Assembly: GCA_009667805.1 (NCBI GenBank)
Contig: CM019066.1
Span: 8,556,001-8,620,000 of the forward strand
From: Leptobrachium leishanense
Taxonomy: Eukaryota; Chordata; Amphibia; Anura; Megophryidae
Reading direction: 5' to 3'
Length of the DNA stretch: 64,000 nt
Shown: one piece after another, positions 42,721 through 53,855 of the stretch
Position numbering within the stretch: the stretch's first letter is position 1
Layout: each line of letters begins with the position of its first letter
Made by a program: the position numbers and the translations under genes
Notes under the pieces: model-generated
Databases searched by the model: none
What the model was told of the DNA's origin: nothing
Seen by the model: the letters and a program-made list of their open reading frames with translations, nothing else

Positions 42721-44347
42721 CAGTATATCAAAGATGTGAGTACGCCCTCACATTTTTGTAAATATTTTATTATATCTTTTCATGTGACAACACTGAAGAA
42801 ACACTGAAGAAATGACACTTTGATACAATGTAAAGTAGTGAGTGCACAGCTTGTGTAACAGTGTAAATTTGCTGCACCCTCAAAATAACTCAACACACAG
42901 CCACTAAACCGCTGCCAACAATAGTGACTACACCCCTAAGGGAAAATGTCCGATTTGGACCCAATTAGCCATTTTCCCTCCCCGGTTTCATGTGACTCGT
43001 TAGTGTTACAAGGTCTTAGGTGTGAATGGGGAGCAGGTGTGTTAAATTTGGTGTTATCGCTCACACTCTCATACTGGTCATTGGAAGTTCAAAATGGCAC
43101 CTCATGGCAAGGAACTCTGAGGATCTGAAAAAAGGATTGTTGCTCTACATAAAGACGGCCGAGGCTATAAGAAGATTGCCAAGACCCTGAAACTGAGCTG
43201 CAGCACAGTGGCCAAGACCATACAGAGGTTTAACAGCACAAGCTCCACTCAGAACAGACCTCGCCATGGTTAACCAAAGAAGTTGAGTGCACGTGCTCAG
43301 CGTCATAAATCAGAAGTTGTCTTTGGAAAAAAGGCGTATGGGTGCTGCCAGCATTGCTGCAGAGGTTGAAGGGGTGGGGGGGTCATCCTGTCAGTGCTCA
43401 GACCATACACTGCACAATGCACCAAATTGGTCTGCATGGCTGTCATCCCAGAAGGAAACCTCTTCTAAAGATGATGCACAAGAAAACCTGCAAACAGTTT
43501 GCTGAAGACAAGCAGACTAAAGATATGGATTACTGGCAGCATTCTCTGTGGTCTGATGAGACCAAGATAAATTTATTTGATTCAGATGGAGTCAAGTGTG
43601 TGTGGCGGCAAACAGGCCAGTACAAAGACAAGTGTGTCTTGCCTTCAGTCAAGCATGGTGGTGGGAGTGTCATGATCTGAGGCAGCATGAATGCTGCCGG
43701 CACTGAGGAGCTACAGTTCATTTAGGGAACTATGATTGCCAACATGTACTGTGACATACTGAAGCAGAGCATGATCCCCTTCCTTCAGAGACTGAGCTGC
43801 AGGGCAGTATTCCAACATGATAACGACCCCAAACACACCTCCAAGATGACCATTGCCTTGCTAAAGAAGCTGAGGGTAAAGGTGATTGACTGGACAAACA
43901 TGTCTCCAGACCTAAACCCTATTGAGCATCTGCGGGGCAACCTCAAACGGAAGGTGGAGGAACACAAGGTCTCTAACATCCACCAGCTCCGTGATGTTGT
44001 TATGGAGGAGTGGAAGAGGACTCCAGAGGAAACCTGTGACACTCTGGTGAACTTCATGCCCAAAAGGATTAAGGCAGTACTGGAAAATAATGGTGGCCGC
44101 ACAGAACTTTGGGCCCAATTTGGACATTTTCACTTAATGGTGTACTCCCTTTTGTTGGCAGCTGTTTGGACATTAATGGCTGTGTGTTGAGTTATTTTGA
44201 GGGACAGCAAATTTATACTGTTATACAAGTTGTACAATCACTACTTTACATTGTAGCAAAGTGTAAATTCTTCAGTCTTGTCACATGAAAAGATATAATA
44301 CAATCTTTACAAAAATGTGAGGGTGTTCTCACTTCTGTGAGATACTA
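42721..44347 (+). mobile_element. Tc1-type DNA transposon, dead
   Basis: Ends CAGTATATCAAAGATGTGAG and the reversed right end TAGTATCTCACAGAAGTGAG extend through CCCTCACATTTTTGTAAA and ATATCTTTTCATGTGACAA for over 70 bp on both sides. It is flanked by TA (42719-42720; the right edge sits at the start of a TA microsatellite, so that boundary is approximate). It encodes a broken DD34E transposase. Confidence 0.85.
43094..44190 (+). pseudogene. Tc1 DD34E transposase, multiply disrupted
   Basis: Starts MAPHGKEL followed by a stop at the ninth codon, then helix-turn-helix text GYKKIAKTLKLSCSTVAKTI. A further stop lies near 43270 and a frameshift near 43370. The piece to 43680 has WSDETKINLFDSDGVKCVWR and KHGGGSVM, then stops near 43678 and 43723. 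The last piece has FQHDNDPKHTSKMTIALLKK and SPDLNPIEHLRGNLK with 34 residues between D and E. All three catalytic residues are still present. Confidence 0.88.
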
Positions 44348-44380
<33 letters not shown>

Positions 44381-44410
44381 TATATATTTTATATAGACAC
44401 ACACATTTAC
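44347..44410. repeat. (TA)n/(CA)n microsatellite
   Basis: TA repeats passing into CACACATATATA immediately after the Tc1 right end. 44411-45085 beyond it shows no gene. Confidence 0.85.
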
Positions 44411-45085
44411 AACGGAAACATCAAAGAAGTTCTTTCTAGCGTTCTTTATGCAGGAAGCTAAAGCTAAAGAAAAATGTTGTTTTGCTATTGGCATATGCAA
44501 TAAAATATCCATTATTAGCTTTATATTTTTATAAGAACATATTGTGCTTTATACAACTTATTTTTACCTTTCCATTTGCACCCATTATTGTATTAGGAAT
44601 TCTTTTGAAAACTCAATAAAATAAATGTATCAAAAAAATAACACATATACAGAGAAAATATGAAAGGCATGTCCCATGTGTCAGCAATTTGGATGCTGCC
44701 TTAAGAGGTTATCTCTAAAGATTCTGCAGGTTTATGTAATAACAAAAGAAATGGTTTCTCACACTCTCAGCAGTCCTTTACAATGCTGCCTTCGTTTTAT
44801 CACCTCCAAATGCTAATCTTCTATAAAATGTGTATACGTCCATTTCGTCCTGACCTTTAATTTGCTTACATTGTTCCATCCCGGGTCCGTCGATAAACAC
44901 ATCTAAGGATTCTAAGCCTCAAGTATTAATAAAACATCTGGGTAACAAAGTCACGGTAGTGAATATTAAAGAGATAATGCAAAATATCAAGTTCTTATTC
45001 CAGAAAAAGCATCTGGTTTATAATTCTATTAAATACTTATGATTCATGGGGATTTCTCAAGAAAGTAAAATGGGTATGTGTATGT

Positions 45086-45551
45086 TTAACCCCTTCACTA
45101 CCAAGGGATTTTCCCAAAAAAACATTGGAAGGAACCAGTGGCTTTTTGAAAAAAAAACGTTTTAAATTAATTATATAGTAAGAAATATTTGGGAATATTT
45201 CCAGTGCATTCCTTACTGTAATAACCTATTTGACAGGTAGAGGTCACCATCTGCTGGCCAAAATGAGTTACTGCAGTTCTGGGCTATGTGCAGAACCAGC
45301 TGGGGAGATGTCATTCAGACATAGTCCCAGCTGGCGTTAAAAAGTGTTAGCACCTTGATTGTCACGCCCCCGGTGCAAAAAAAACTTTAAGAGCATGTTC
45401 TGGAGCCTAAATGCAAACAAATTTAATTTGAGATAAACAAAAATCTGTGGCATTTGCACCTGTGAAACACCATGTCAATAATACTCAATATTGGAGCACA
45501 AGGAGGTGCTTGCAGATCACGTACAGTCAATTTTAGTAGTGTAGGGTTTAA
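45086..45551. mobile_element. piggyBac-like MITE (TTAACCCCTTCACTACC family), full length
   Basis: TTAA at 45086-45089 and 45548-45551. Left end CCCCTTCACTACCAAGGGAT, right end TTTAGTAGTGTAGGGT. It contains TACTGTAATAACCTATTTGA and CACCATCTGCTGGCCA. 466 bp, the best left terminus of the family here. Confidence 0.75.
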
Positions 45552-46392
45552 AATCATATAACCCCTGCCTTCTGGATTGACCCTTTGTTCTGCGTCTTTT
45601 TTGAGAGTAGATCTATGTTTGGGGGTTAGCTGCTAATTGCCTTATTTAAAATTGCATTGTTGCAAACGTGGTGAACTTCGACAATTCAGGGGTGAAAGTC
45701 AAAGAACGGCAGGTCGAAGTTTAAACTGATAAATCATCGGCTACCACTCAATGAATTTCTCTATCTGCATTATCGAAGTCTGTCGGACTTGCAGCAACGT
45801 TCAGGGCAGCCATCAGAAATGATGGGGCCCCTTACTGATCCTCACGATGGGATCATGGTCTATTACAGCTCAGGCTTTCACACATTGCTAAAAACAAGCT
45901 TGCTGTTGGGACTGAGCAGCACAAACTCATGACAATCAATAGGTACCTGCTGAGGAATTACAAAGAAACTCCATATTCTGTTATATAAATAGGAGTGCTG
46001 CTGGAGCTGGACCATACTGCATATTCTGTAATTAATGATTAGGTAAAAAAAAATACGTATGAACCACATAGAACATAAAAGGACACAGACGATCCATCTT
46101 GTAAATGCAGTTTCATACTTGTATTTATATAGCACCAATATATTGTATTTCACAGCACACGAGATACAAAGCAAATATATAACGATACTTACAGAGAGAG
46201 CCCTGCCGTTGGAACGATCTAGCACTTACACAAATGATTTTCTAGACAGCCTGTAAGCATATATTCTAAATGTCATAGAGGGTCACAGGATGAAAGAGAG
46301 TAGAGGGAGTGTGAAACTGATGGCTAGAGAGACAATGAGAAAGCTACAAAGCCTGTATAAGCTCTGCAGGAGTTCAAAAAGGTATATATATG
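45552..46392. other. No gene seen
   Basis: Unassigned non-coding sequence. Confidence 0.4.
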
Positions 46393-47612
46393 GGGTCCTA
46401 TTACATGACTGCTTATACCTGGATCCTCTATGCCTATGCCCTGAAATAAACACAAAGACCACGGTATATTTGGAAAAGGGCATAGGCCACAGCTTTATTT
46501 AATTTATACAAAATTTCTTATATATAATCCAACACCACACAATTAGATCTGACCCTACAGCAACCGAACCTGTGGCAGGCAGTTATACCTTAACCCAGAG
46601 CTCGTTGCTCAGCCTGACTTACCAGGAACAGAGCACGTCTCTCCCAGAGCCCACCTTACTCGGCGGCTTATCCAATACACTTCTTCGCTGGCCAGGGATA
46701 CCGCCAAGCTGTGACACAAACAAACAAAAAGAAAACCACCCTCAACAGGGAGGGAGGGCGGGCGGGAACATGCAGTCTCTTCTAATCACCAGCACATGGA
46801 ACAGGTAATCACACACACCTGTGTATATAGAGGACTCCACCTCATTAACATAATTTATCCTGACCAATGACCCTGCACACACCTTGATTGACCATCCCAG
46901 GCCAGCAGTCATGCCCCCCTTCCAGAATGTTCCAGGGGGTTGCTTTCTTCGTGAAAACGTTAACGCGTACGCAAAAACACATTAACGCGAGGGGCAAAAC
47001 CCTTTGAGCAGAACGTCGTATTGCAATGTCCGTGCAAAAAATGCACGTTAACGCCTAACGCGGGTGAACCTGCGCGAACCCTGCGTGAGCGTAATGTACT
47101 GCACGCATCCTATACTTAACATTGGGAGCGCACATGCGTTTGTGCGCTGGTGCGCGCATGGTATTACAATCTTAGCGCAAAATTTAACGCACAGCATTTG
47201 CGCATATAATTTTAACGTCCTTGAAAAGGTGGTGGTAACGGCAAATTGTAACAACCTGATCGTACCAAACTGCGGATTCACAACGGAGAACGTTGATGCG
47301 CACTTTTTTTTACTAGATTTGTCAAAAAGGACGGCCACTACCTTGTCTTCCGTCAAAACGTATGAATGTTGTGCGCAGTCCGCACAAAAATGACGGATTC
47401 GCGTCAAAACGTACGAATGTTGTGTGCAGTCCGCACAAAAATGACAGACTCGCGTTAAAAATTACATTGCGCTCACTGATTTCTGCGCGCACTTTTGCGT
47501 GTCGATTTTACGAGCGCAATTTCCCTGATTTTCGTGAGTTAACGGTTAAGCGCTTCGCGCAAAAAAACACGCGTTTAGCGTGCGTTTTTGCGTTAAGAAT
47601 GTAATAGGGCCC
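46393..47612. mobile_element. GGGCCC-terminal transposon, copy 2, with an unidentified insert
   Basis: Left end GGGTCCTATTACATGACT and reversed right end GGGCCCTATTACATTCTTAA, with ATG on both sides (46390-46392 and 47613-47615). The right part is CpG-rich with many TTAACGC/GCGTTAA motifs and shares CATCCTATACTTAA...GGGAGCGCA with the copy at 58829. The segment from about 46436 to 46930, bounded by GCCTATGCCCT/AGGGCATAGGC and including a TATATAGAGG box near 46826, looks like a different repeat, possibly an LTR, inserted within. I cannot identify it. Confidence 0.55.
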
Positions 47613-47615
47613 ATG

Positions 47616-48720
47616 GAGTGGTGAAAACACCTGACGGCTGACAGCATAAATGTAAATCAGGGACAGCTTGAATAGCAGTATTAATTTATGATGTGGCGGG
47701 ATTTGAACATACTGGAGATTTGTTCTTTGGGCTGATGGGGATTGCAGTTACTATGTGCAGTGGATGAATTTGAACATATCTGAATATGGGTTCTTACTGA
47801 TGGGGGTTGCTGGATTGTGGAGTGGCTGGTTTCCATTTAGAATAATTACACGTACAATTTTATCTATTCTTACCACATATAAACAAACAGAAAATCAATA
47901 ATGAGAACAAAATAAATTAATATACTTGCTGATAAACATTGCTTTTTAGAGTAGAATCATTTTGCATAAGAACCTAAATGCCCTTTTCCATATTCAGCAT
48001 TCTGGAGATGCAGGAAGGATGCCCAAGTGATAGAAGAAAAACTAATGAAGGATCAGGGCGCCATACTAGTGGCTAATATGTTAAGTGTGCTGGTATTAAC
48101 GTAGGTAACTGTGTCAGGATGCTTAATAGAATTCCTTATAGAATTATCTTTCATATTGGTAATATTCAGATTGGTAATCTTTTCACTACCAATAGGTTTA
48201 AACTTGATCTTGCATTGTAATACATCAAAAGGTCATAATTAGCATATAATACCCTTCTGCATACATTTTTAGTGCAAGGTTAGTGTCCCCCATTGGAAAA
48301 AGAAAATCTAATGCGAGTGTCATGTCACCCTGTATTACTGTAAAGCAGCAAAAAGGAGTAGCCACACCCTCACTTAACTAAACGTTCAGCAAACGTTGCT
48401 GCTGCATTACAGCAGCCAGGGAAAGGGCAGAATACAGGGAGAGATCCGTGGTCTTTCACTACTGTACAGGGATAAGATACAGAGTGTTATAACTTTTGAA
48501 ACTCCCTATACAGTACAGATACAAGGTGTTACTGCAATTTCCATACACAGGCATTATGTAGCACATACAGATAATATTTTTATATTCTATTGATATATTT
48601 TGGAAGCTGCGTTGCTAATAATCTCATTATGATCACTACAAATCCCCATAAACAGGAGATGTCACCATTTTATTATTTTTATCACATTCACTGTATTCAA
48701 TACAAAGGTCATTTCTGCCT
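47616..48720. other. No gene seen
   Basis: Non-coding and without recognised repeats. Confidence 0.4.
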
Positions 48721-49141
48721 GTGTGGTGATTAGGGATGAGCTGTTCGGTTCGATCAGTTCGGAGTTCGATTCGAACTTTGAACTTTTTGGGCGTGTTCGG
48801 TTCGAGTTCGCAAAAATATTTTTTTTTGAAAACAGTATAAAAAATGCTTAAAAAAATACTAAAAAAAATCTAGAAATAAAGAGACTCTTTACTGCAGAAT
48901 ATTATAAGCAACAGTTTATTAGATACTGAATTAAAAAATAATGTCTAAGTGCAAAGATTCTCACCTCTAAATGACCTGTATTTTCAAACGGCGAAAACAG
49001 GTGTTTTTAGTCTGGTCTAATGAATTTGATACATTGTATGTACAATGAGGGTGTGGTGTGTCTCCTGATGTGTCAAACAACACCTGTGCTTCTGAGAAGT
49101 GTTAATTTCTCTCCTAAATCTTCTTCTAATATGCTGCATTT

Positions 49142-49745
49142 CACCGCTGTGTGCCCAGCTCATTTTTACCGCTTTCGCTCATCATGTTTAAACACGATTT
49201 GAAGCCACATTTTATAAAATGACCCAGACATATTAGATATCGTTCTTTCCGGCAGACTCCGCAGATTCATAATATATCATTTTTATATGTATCCGTCATG
49301 TCCTGCCTGTATATTATGACAAAAAAAATGCAATAAAAATAGAATTTTTAATCATCTGCAGTGTGTAAAGTGTTTTTTTTCCCCACATTTTAGCACATGA
49401 GCGTTTGGGGTTATGTTTTGTATGGGGTGCGCTTGTACAAAAATTAGAAATGGGGACTTGCTACATTTTGTGGGGGGAATTACGTGATTTATAGCAAACG
49501 CACCACATAGAAAAAAATCATTAGTGCATTATCGGTCACATTATAATTGAAATGTGAACAATATTGCTGCATTAATAAAAATAACACAAAAAAAATACAG
49601 GTTTTTATTTTTTTTAACTTTATACCTGGTCATGTTGGGTATCATTCGAAAGGCCATGCTCAGGCCTTTCGACTGACACCCTCCATGACCCCCTAGCTGC
49701 CTGGAGATTTTGGGGTTCAAATGAACCCCCTATCTCCACCAGGGG
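49142..49745. mobile_element. piggyBac-like element remnant inside copy Z
   Basis: Reverse-orientation relative of 11203-12423. It runs from CACCGCTGTGTGCCC, through CTTTCGCTCATCATG and CCGGCAGACTCCGCAG, to the hairpin region TCGAAAGGCC...GGCCTTTCGA. It shares with 20911-21644 the same deletion of the terminal bases at the left junction. It ends at a minisatellite, with its other terminus missing. Confidence 0.65.
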
Positions 49746-49748
49746 ATT

Positions 49749-49860
49749 GGCCTGGGCAATATATATACGCATGATGTGGGCTGGCCTGGGCAATATATAT
49801 ACACATGATGTGAGCTGGCCTGGGCAATATATATACGCATGATGTGAGCTGGCCTTGGCA

Positions 49861-49887
<27 letters not shown>
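49749..49887. repeat. 34-bp minisatellite, four units
   Basis: Units begin at 49749, 49783, 49817 and 49851 with GGCCTGGGCAATATATATAC. The last unit grades into a TA run. The open minus-strand frames here are products of the repeat. Confidence 0.9.
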
Positions 49888-49896
<9 letters not shown>

Positions 49897-50747
49897 ATGA
49901 TGAAAACTTGCAAAGGATAAGGCACGCAAAGTGAAATTTTGATGTGTCTGAAATTGAAACTTACGTGACAACTCTTATTTTTTTTCGTTAATTTAAAATG
50001 GTTTAATACAGTTTATTCATATTTATTTTACCTTTACTATTGGTGCTTTTCAAACTTTATTCTTAAATAAAAAGAAATTTATCAGTTTCATGTGTCTTTT
50101 TTTTTCTTTTTCTGGGGGGGGTGCAAGTAGCTGGTCTTGCCTAGTGTCAGGCTGGGAGTGCGGCGGTGGGTGAAGTAAGCCCATGATGCAGTGATTGTAG
50201 GAGTCACACAGGTTGCTGGGTACTGAAGGTTTATTAAATAATAAAACAAATAGGAGCACTAGCAGGCAGGCAACAGACTGTATGCAGGTTTCAGCTTGAA
50301 GAACGAGGATTCTTGAGAGCGGGTATTCTCTAAAACAAGGATTCTTGAGAGCGGGGTACCTTGATAGGGAGATTCTCCTTGGGAGCAGGGTTCCACTTAG
50401 GAGTATCACTGGAGGGATTCAGGTACAATGGTAGGGAGCTTCAGGGACAGGTCTGGTTGTCTGCACTTCCAGGAACGTTGATGTTGAAGCCCTGATGGAA
50501 GGGTGGATCCCTCTTTTAAGCAGGCTTCATTTAGGTGAAATAGCATACACCGGTAGGTACCACAACAGAAGCTTAACAGCCAGATAGGCAGGTGAATAAG
50601 GGTTTGCCAGGGATTAGGTGCGGTCACAGGCTTGATTCTTGACAGTACCCCAACCCAAGGAGCGCCTTCTGGGCGCGAACAATCAGATGTACAGAAAGGG
50701 GGCCACTTATTTTTTCCTGCACCGCCACCGGTGGGGGCCATGACCCG

Positions 50748-51362
50748 TCACCTCCAAGGATGAGGTTTTGGGTTTTCAAGGTCTGCTCGGCGTATCAAGA
50801 TACCTTGCACACTGTAGGGTATCGTGGGATCCATATCTGAGGTGCTATCGAGCACAGTGGGTTCGAAGTCGTCTAGATATATGGGGTTGCTGGTGGCAAC
50901 CAGATCGGGAGCAGAAATATGTCCACGGGCTAATGCAACCTGTACCTGAGACTGCAGGAAATTGTGGTTCAGCTGAATGTCCTGTATGGTATGGGTAAGC
51001 GTATTCACCTGGGCTGCCATGGCAGAGACAAGTACCAGGACTTCATTAGATGGATTGGCTTTACCAGTAGTTGGCAGGGTAGTTGCAGCGGTATCAGTGT
51101 CCACAAATGCTGTTTTGGTGGCAGCAGTCTGGGCTTGGATCTCGGTACAGCACTGCTCTTGTGGGGCTTGGATCTCGGTACAGCACGGCTGTGGGGCTTG
51201 GATCTCGGTACAGCAAGGCTCTTGGGCGACCTCGGTACGGCACGGGATGCAGGGCAGTGACAACTGGAGAGCCTGTGGGATGCAGGGCAGCGGCAACTGG
51301 AGAGCCTGCGGGATGCAGGGCAGCGACAACTGGAGAGCCTGCGGGATGCAGGGCAGCGACAA
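50748..51362 (-). CDS. Second gag-like open frame with coiled coil, overlapping
   Basis: A 204-codon frame in a different phase from the zinc-knuckle frame, overlapping it across the tandem repeats. It begins with LSLPCIPQALQ-type repeats. It then has EVLVLVSAMAAQVNTLTHTI with QDIQLNHNFLQ, a heptad-like segment resembling gag N-termini, followed by acidic text NPIYLDDFEPTVLDSTSDMD. Either the element encodes two proteins, or one indel in the repeats separates two halves of one protein. Moderately confident it is real because the composition is protein-like outside the repeats. Confidence 0.4.
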   Translation of the reverse strand: MSLPCIPQALQLSLPCIPQALQLPLPCIPQALQLSLPCIPCRTEVAQEPCCTEIQAPQPCCTEIQAPQEQCCTEIQAQTAATKTAFVDTDTAATTLPTTGKANPSNEVLVLVSAMAAQVNTLTHTIQDIQLNHNFLQSQVQVALARGHISAPDLVATSNPIYLDDFEPTVLDSTSDMDPTIPYSVQGILIRRADLENPKPHPWR

Positions 51363-52662
51363 CTGGAAAGCCTGAGGCCTGGTGAAGCTTGACCATGGGG
51401 TTCAGGCAAGGCCGAGAAGCTGGCTTAGGTTTTTTAGGCAACCCGTGAACAGAGGGTGAGGTGCATATGATGGTGCCTATGTAGGCGGTTTTCCTGCACT
51501 GTGGACTGGAGACATATTTGGGCAGAACTCTATTATTGTGGAGTGATCTCCAAGCGCTTTTGGGATTCTGAAACACCTGCAGGTCTGCGCATCTGACCAC
51601 AGTCCCATTGGAACCATATGTGAACCCAGGGGGCAAGGGTTCCATAGTGATGGTGCCTTCAGGGGTAGAGACAGTGGGGCCGAATATGTGCAGTTCCTTG
51701 GCATGGTTGTCCAGAAACCAGCCCGGACTTGCGGCTGTGAGGAATGGGAGTCTCAACCTTTTTGAATCCCAAAGCCCTCCATGGTATGGAGGCAGCTGGA
51801 CTCTGCAGCAACAGTGATTCTTCGAGCTCAAGGAGACAGGAGTTGGCTTCCAGATCTCGGGTTCTGGTTTCACCGATGACTCGAAGACGGTTGCCGGGGC
51901 GCAGACAGCGATGCCAAGGTACCTGGAATGCTGGTTGAGAGTGGTGGGTGTCTTCTGAGAAGGGGAGGCAGCAGCTATCTCCATGGGGATTTCAGGTTCA
52001 TATTCTGGAGGTAGGGTGGACTCTAACTCCATGGTTTCAGCACGATTGGGGTCTTCAAGGTCTGTGACCTCAGGATAGGTTTCCGGTGACTTTTTATACA
52101 CAGTCCTTGTTTTAGCAGTGGTGGATTTTTTGGACAAGGACTTGGTAGAAACAGTTTCCCTTTTTGGTCTGGTGGGAGCAGATTTGACAGGCACTGCCTT
52201 CTTGAACTTAGTGGGCAGTGCTTTACTAGGCATTGGGAACACAGACGGAGTTGAAAAGGGTTCTCTGGCCTTGATAGAAAAAGTATTTTTTGGATTAACA
52301 GGTGCAGACTTGGGAGTGGAACCAGGTAGCACTGGGGATTGCAGGATTTCGTTTGCAACTCCAGGGAAAGTGCGGGGCAGCTTGGGGGGCCGCACTAAAC
52401 ATTCCGAGATGGAATGGGATGGTTCCCCGCAGTAGAAGCAGAGCTTCCGGGACCTTCTCCTAGCGATTTCTTCAGATGTTAGGGGTCCTCTGCCCACTTT
52501 CTTTGGAGCTGGAGTGCACACCTTAGTAGAGGTGCCACTTAAACCCTGCTGCATACTTGTAAATACGGAGTCCAAATGTTGCAGAAAGTCTTGAATTGCT
52601 TTTCTGAGGTACTCCAGAACGATTTGGATCACCGCGGACTCACTGTATGAAGGCTTCAACAT
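51094..52662 (-). CDS. Long open frame with zinc knuckle (gag-like), 522 codons
   Basis: An ATG at 52662, three bases past the LTR, opens MLKPSYSESAVIQIVLEYLR. A CCHC knuckle CFYCGEPSHSISEC (C-x2-C-x4-H-x4-C) follows at about residues 75-90, preceded by RGPLTSEEIARRRSRK. A long lysine-, serine- and proline-rich region comes next, then a segment LPPGFTYGSNGTVVRCADLQ and C-terminal tandem repeats (11-residue GSPVVAALHPA units, then LYRDPSPT units). No stop interrupts 522 codons, unusual beside the broken genes around it. No capsid, protease or polymerase motif is visible. Function beyond nucleic-acid binding is unknown; a gag-derived RNA-binding protein is the likeliest reading. Confidence 0.6.
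   Translation of the reverse strand: MLKPSYSESAVIQIVLEYLRKAIQDFLQHLDSVFTSMQQGLSGTSTKVCTPAPKKVGRGPLTSEEIARRRSRKLCFYCGEPSHSISECLVRPPKLPRTFPGVANEILQSPVLPGSTPKSAPVNPKNTFSIKAREPFSTPSVFPMPSKALPTKFKKAVPVKSAPTRPKRETVSTKSLSKKSTTAKTRTVYKKSPETYPEVTDLEDPNRAETMELESTLPPEYEPEIPMEIAAASPSQKTPTTLNQHSRYLGIAVCAPATVFESSVKPEPEIWKPTPVSLSSKNHCCCRVQLPPYHGGLWDSKRLRLPFLTAASPGWFLDNHAKELHIFGPTVSTPEGTITMEPLPPGFTYGSNGTVVRCADLQVFQNPKSAWRSLHNNRVLPKYVSSPQCRKTAYIGTIICTSPSVHGLPKKPKPASRPCLNPMVKLHQASGFPVVAALHPAGSPVVAALHPAGSPVAAALHPTGSPVVTALHPVPYRGRPRALLYRDPSPTAVLYRDPSPTRAVLYRDPSPDCCHQNSICGH
51134..51375 (-). repeat. Two in-frame minisatellites within the gag-like frame
   Basis: About 51240-51375: four copies of a 33-bp unit containing CTGGAGAGCCTGCGGGATGC. 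About 51134-51240: three to four copies of a unit containing GCTTGGATCTCGGTACAGCA. The 33-bp length is a multiple of three, so copy-number change would not break either overlapping frame. Confidence 0.85.
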
Positions 52663-53427
52663 TCTGTAAGGCTGGGAGTGCGGCGGTGGGTGAAGTAAGC
52701 CCATGATGCAGTGATCGTAGGAGTCACACAGGTTGCTGGGTACTGAAGGTTTATTAAATAATAAACAAAACAAATAGTAAATGATAGGAGCACTAGCAGG
52801 CAGGCAACAGACTGTATGCAGGTTTCAGCTTGAAGAACGAGGATTCTTGAAAGCGGGGTATTCTCGAAAACAAGGATTCTTGAGAGCGGGGTACCTTGAT
52901 AGGGAGATTCTCCTTGGGAGCAGGGTTCCACTTGGGAGCATCACTGGAGGGATTCAGGTACAATGGTAGGGAGCTTCAGGGACAGGTCTGGTTGTCTGCA
53001 CTTCCAGGAACGTTTATGTTGAAGCCCTGATGGAAGGGTGGATCCTTCTTTTAAGCAGGCTTCATTTAGGTGAAATAGCATACACCTGTAGGTACCACAA
53101 CAGAAGCTTAACAGCCATATAGGGGAATATGTAACCTGCATACAAACATAGGCAGGTGAATAAGGGTTTGCCAGGGATTAGGTGCGGGCACAGGCTTGAT
53201 TCTTGACACCTAGGGTGCAAAATAGTCTAGCACTGGCCCTGACCGCATGGTCCACCCCTGCACTCTTCCACAATACCACAGAGGGGTTACTGTATGATGG
53301 CACTTGCTGGCCTGGCACCAAAGGCACAGTATTTGGGTGCAATGCCACTGACGCCTGTATCAGATTCATATCCTCATAGGGGTTACTGTGTGACGGCACT
53401 GTTGCCGACGCTAAAGGCCCAATTTTA

Positions 53428-53855
53428 GGCTAGGGTCAAACAAACGCATTTTTCGCAGCGAACGTCAAAAAGTGCGTCCGAACGCATTGAGGTGTTTTTT
53501 TCACGGAAGACGCGATAAAGTTCATACGATGCACATTTTTGTGCGTGATTTTTTATGCATCCAAACCAGGAAACTTTGGGCGTCTGGACGTTATGTTGGC
53601 CGGACATGAGCAGCGTCTGACGTCTCCTAATCACGCACACACGCCGCTATGCGGACACAGCGCACTCTGTACGTCAGTACTAGCGGTTCAGCGTTCTTGA
53701 AAAAATGCGTTCGTTTTCCACTTGCGTTGCGCGGCCGGACTTTTGTGCGGCTGTACTTCGTATATTGGCCGTCATTGCGCGTCATTTGCTGCTAGTGTGG
53801 CCGTGATTAAGTGCGCCTAAACGCACGTTAAAAGTGCGCTAGTCTGACCCCAGCC
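53428..53855. mobile_element. Harbinger-like MITE (GGCTAGGGTCAGAC family), copy 3
   Basis: 428 bp, ends GGCTAGGGTCAAACAAACGC and (reversed) GGCTGGGGTCAGACTAGCGC, flanked by TTA at 53425-53427 and 53856-53858. The orthologous position in hAT copy X (6224-6226) is an empty site with a single TAA on the plus strand, confirming both edges. Confidence 0.88.

Larger units (their letters stand above)
50145..53208 (-). mobile_element. Gypsy-like LTR retrotransposon, gag-only and non-autonomous
   Basis: 5-bp duplication CCTAG at 50140-50144 and 53209-53213. LTRs are 50145-50644 (500 bp) and 52665-53208 (544 bp), differing by roughly 11 substitutions and a few indels, one of about 30 bp. Minus orientation: a GGGTTGGGGTAC purine-rich tract lies next to the 50145-50644 LTR, as in the chromovirus, and a zinc-knuckle frame reads leftward from 52662. 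Reverse transcriptase, RNase H and integrase are absent, so it must depend on another element. It lies in the fragment of a CAGGGCCAGTGCT hAT. Confidence 0.85.

Noticed and set aside
49749..49887. Possible CRISPR-like regular repeats
   Set aside because: The 34-bp units are directly tandem with no unique spacers, in a vertebrate genome; it is a minisatellite.
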